64,000 nucleotides of DNA from Rhizobium nepotum 39/7 (GTDB lineage: Bacteria > Pseudomonadota > Alphaproteobacteria > Rhizobiales > Rhizobiaceae). Where the stretch lies: positions 1 to 64,000 of the forward strand of contig NZ_JWJH01000012.1 of the NCBI RefSeq assembly GCF_000949865.1, in the 5' to 3' direction. The translations under genes were made by a program, and so were the position numbers. Shown piece after piece: positions 62,678-64,000 of the stretch (the first letter of the stretch is position 1; every line of letters begins with the position of its first letter). The notes beneath the pieces were generated by a model. The model had not been told where the DNA came from. It worked only from the letters and a program-made list of their open reading frames with translations, and searched no databases.

Positions 62678-63999
62678 CAGCTTCGGCCTCCCGTTCCATT
62701 GAAGTTCTCGTATTGAACGGAGTTTGAAACATTGGTGCAGGTGTCGGTCAGCGCATCTTCCGCAAAGATTGCGGATTGACCGTCGCCATTGAAAAACCCT
62801 GCATCGCGGAAACGGCAGGTATAGGCTTCCGGGCGTTTCGGGCGGCACACCGTCGAGGTTATCAACACGCTTTCGCGCTCGTTGAAGCGCAGCATATGGC
62901 CTTCCATCGCCCGGCCATCGCCATCGATCAGTCGGCCGACCTGATTGAGATAATCGTTGCCGGAAAGGCTGAACCCCGACGTACCGTCAACCTTGATGCC
63001 GGCGCCATTTCCATGGATGCGGTTGCCGCTGGCCGCAAATGTCGTCAGCGGCAGATAGGGATCGAACTCGAAATCGCGCAATGCGTTTGCAGGAGATGTC
63101 CGCAAGTTACTGATATAACCGTGGATCGCATCCTGAGCGTTGTTTTCCAGAACATTCTCGTGAACGCCGACATCCCAACTGTTGCGGATCTTGATGCCCG
63201 CACGCTTGTTGTCGAAGAACCGGTTGCCCACAGCCAGATTGCAGCTGCTTTCGAAGAGTGTCAGGCCATCCTGTTTGTTGTCGAAGGCGACATTGGCATA
63301 AATGAAATTGTCGACGCTGTTGCGGTCGATCATAAAGCCAGACCCGGTATTGGTGTGTGACACATTACCGACGACCCAGGAAAAATTAACCTCACGCGAG
63401 ACGATGATGCCGTGTTTGGCCTTGGTGTCATAGGTGGTATTGAGGGCAATCAGAAGCCGATGAGAGCGGTCATGCGGATCGATCGCGTAGAGCACGTTGT
63501 CGCGATATTCATTGCCCACGAGGCTGACCTCGTCTGCCTCATAAGAATAGAAACCATATTCGAAATTGTGGAAGAAATTGTCGACGACGATCCCCGTCGG
63601 CGCACGCGCTTCGGTTATCTGCTGCGCCACGGTCTTGGGACCGGCAGAAAAGGCAAGGCCGAAGGACTTGGGCGCCGCATAACCCAGCGAATCCAGCACG
63701 GAGCCACCGATCATCAGCCGTGAGTTGCTCCAGCCGATGATATAGGGCCGGAAAACATGACGCTTTTCCTTGTCCGAGTAACGTGGCGTTCCGGTCGCCT
63801 CATCCCAGGATGTAACGGTCGTATCCTGGACGTAAAGCGTTCCAGCCACGGAAATGAAACTGCCGGCCGTCGCGGAAAGACGATAGGTGGCCGCTTCCTG
63901 TCCGGACAGGATCAGCGTCGCCCCTTCCGCCACCAGAACAGGGGCGCGCAGTGTCACGACATCGTTTTCGCGCGTGACCAACGGAAAACCGTCGCCAGC
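62677..63999 (-). CDS. algG: Mannuronan C-5-epimerase AlgG-like (5' end outside window)
   Basis: The C-terminal ~440 residues of a right-handed beta-helix (CASH-type) epimerase that turns mannuronate into guluronate in the periplasm. The AlgG catalytic motif DPHDRS is intact (YAIDPHDRSHRLLIALN). Successive parallel strands follow (FSWVVGNVSHTNTGSGFMID; NLAVGNRFFDNKRAGIKIRN). The frame stays open to the window end (AGDGFPLV before the first possible internal start), so the N-terminus lies to the right. It leads the visible leftward alg operon and is coupled to algL by a TGATG overlap. Confidence 0.9.
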   Translation of the reverse strand, partial: AGDGFPLVTRENDVVTLRAPVLVAEGATLILSGQEAATYRLSATAGSFISVAGTLYVQDTTVTSWDEATGTPRYSDKEKRHVFRPYIIGWSNSRLMIGGSVLDSLGYAAPKSFGLAFSAGPKTVAQQITEARAPTGIVVDNFFHNFEYGFYSYEADEVSLVGNEYRDNVLYAIDPHDRSHRLLIALNTTYDTKAKHGIIVSREVNFSWVVGNVSHTNTGSGFMIDRNSVDNFIYANVAFDNKQDGLTLFESSCNLAVGNRFFDNKRAGIKIRNSWDVGVHENVLENNAQDAIHGYISNLRTSPANALRDFEFDPYLPLTTFAASGNRIHGNGAGIKVDGTSGFSLSGNDYLNQVGRLIDGDGRAMEGHMLRFNERESVLITSTVCRPKRPEAYTCRFRDAGFFNGDGQSAIFAEDALTDTCTNVSNSVQYENFNGTGGRS

Positions 64000-64000
64000 A

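Overview
The window reads as a rhizobial (Rhizobiaceae, Agrobacterium/Rhizobium/Sinorhizobium-like) replicon. The evidence is the Ti-type relaxase TraA at the left edge, a complete rkp-1-type capsular (K-antigen) locus with its polyketide-synthase-like RkpA, and mostly GC-rich, densely coupled operons. No rRNA, tRNA or CRISPR array was seen.

Layout. 1-5.0 kb is accessory DNA: the C-terminal half of TraA, an Xre/RES toxin-antitoxin pair with a clear operator, and an intact IS3-family element (3485-4754) with matching 14-bp ends and a 4-bp GGCG target duplication. 5.0-8.3 kb holds two AT-richer, probably serotype-specific genes: an FkbM methyltransferase and an 824-residue glycosyltransferase/KpsC-like/TPR fusion. 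8.8-26.9 kb is one leftward rkp operon: rkpA, rkpG, rkpH, rkpI, rkpJ, an outer-membrane export lipoprotein, then rkpT, rkpS, rkpR and a KpsC-like Kdo transferase. Together these should make a lipid-linked, Kdo-primed capsule and export it through an ABC-2 route.

27-40.7 kb is a mosaic of small units: a decayed IS701-family transposase, a YidB-like protein, a nickel-binding-domain/adenylyl cyclase fusion, an Omp25/31-type porin, a nuclease, a doubly broken vapBC pair, and several regulator/enzyme pairs (two LysR, one MerR, one TetR) whose operators are visible as inverted repeats.

40.7-64 kb is the most unusual part, an alginate-like exopolysaccharide locus. Reading leftward it encodes AlgG, an AlgL-type lyase, a 984-aa Sel1 protein, AlgX, AlgF, a 968-aa Sel1 protein and a 432-aa Sel1 protein. 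Then come a second AlgL-type lyase on the opposite strand, AlgD, an AlgA/ManC enzyme with a degenerate isomerase domain, a two-component type I secretion system, and a 1216-aa RTX/VCBS-repeat protein carrying an SGNH esterase domain. The polymerase, c-di-GMP receptor and outer-membrane porin expected for such a system (Alg8, Alg44, AlgE) are not in the window; they may lie to the right of 64000. I infer that GDP-mannuronate is made by AlgA/AlgD, that the polymer is epimerised, acetylated and trimmed in the periplasm by AlgG/AlgX/AlgL on a Sel1 scaffold, and that a type I-secreted esterase may modify the same polymer outside the cell.
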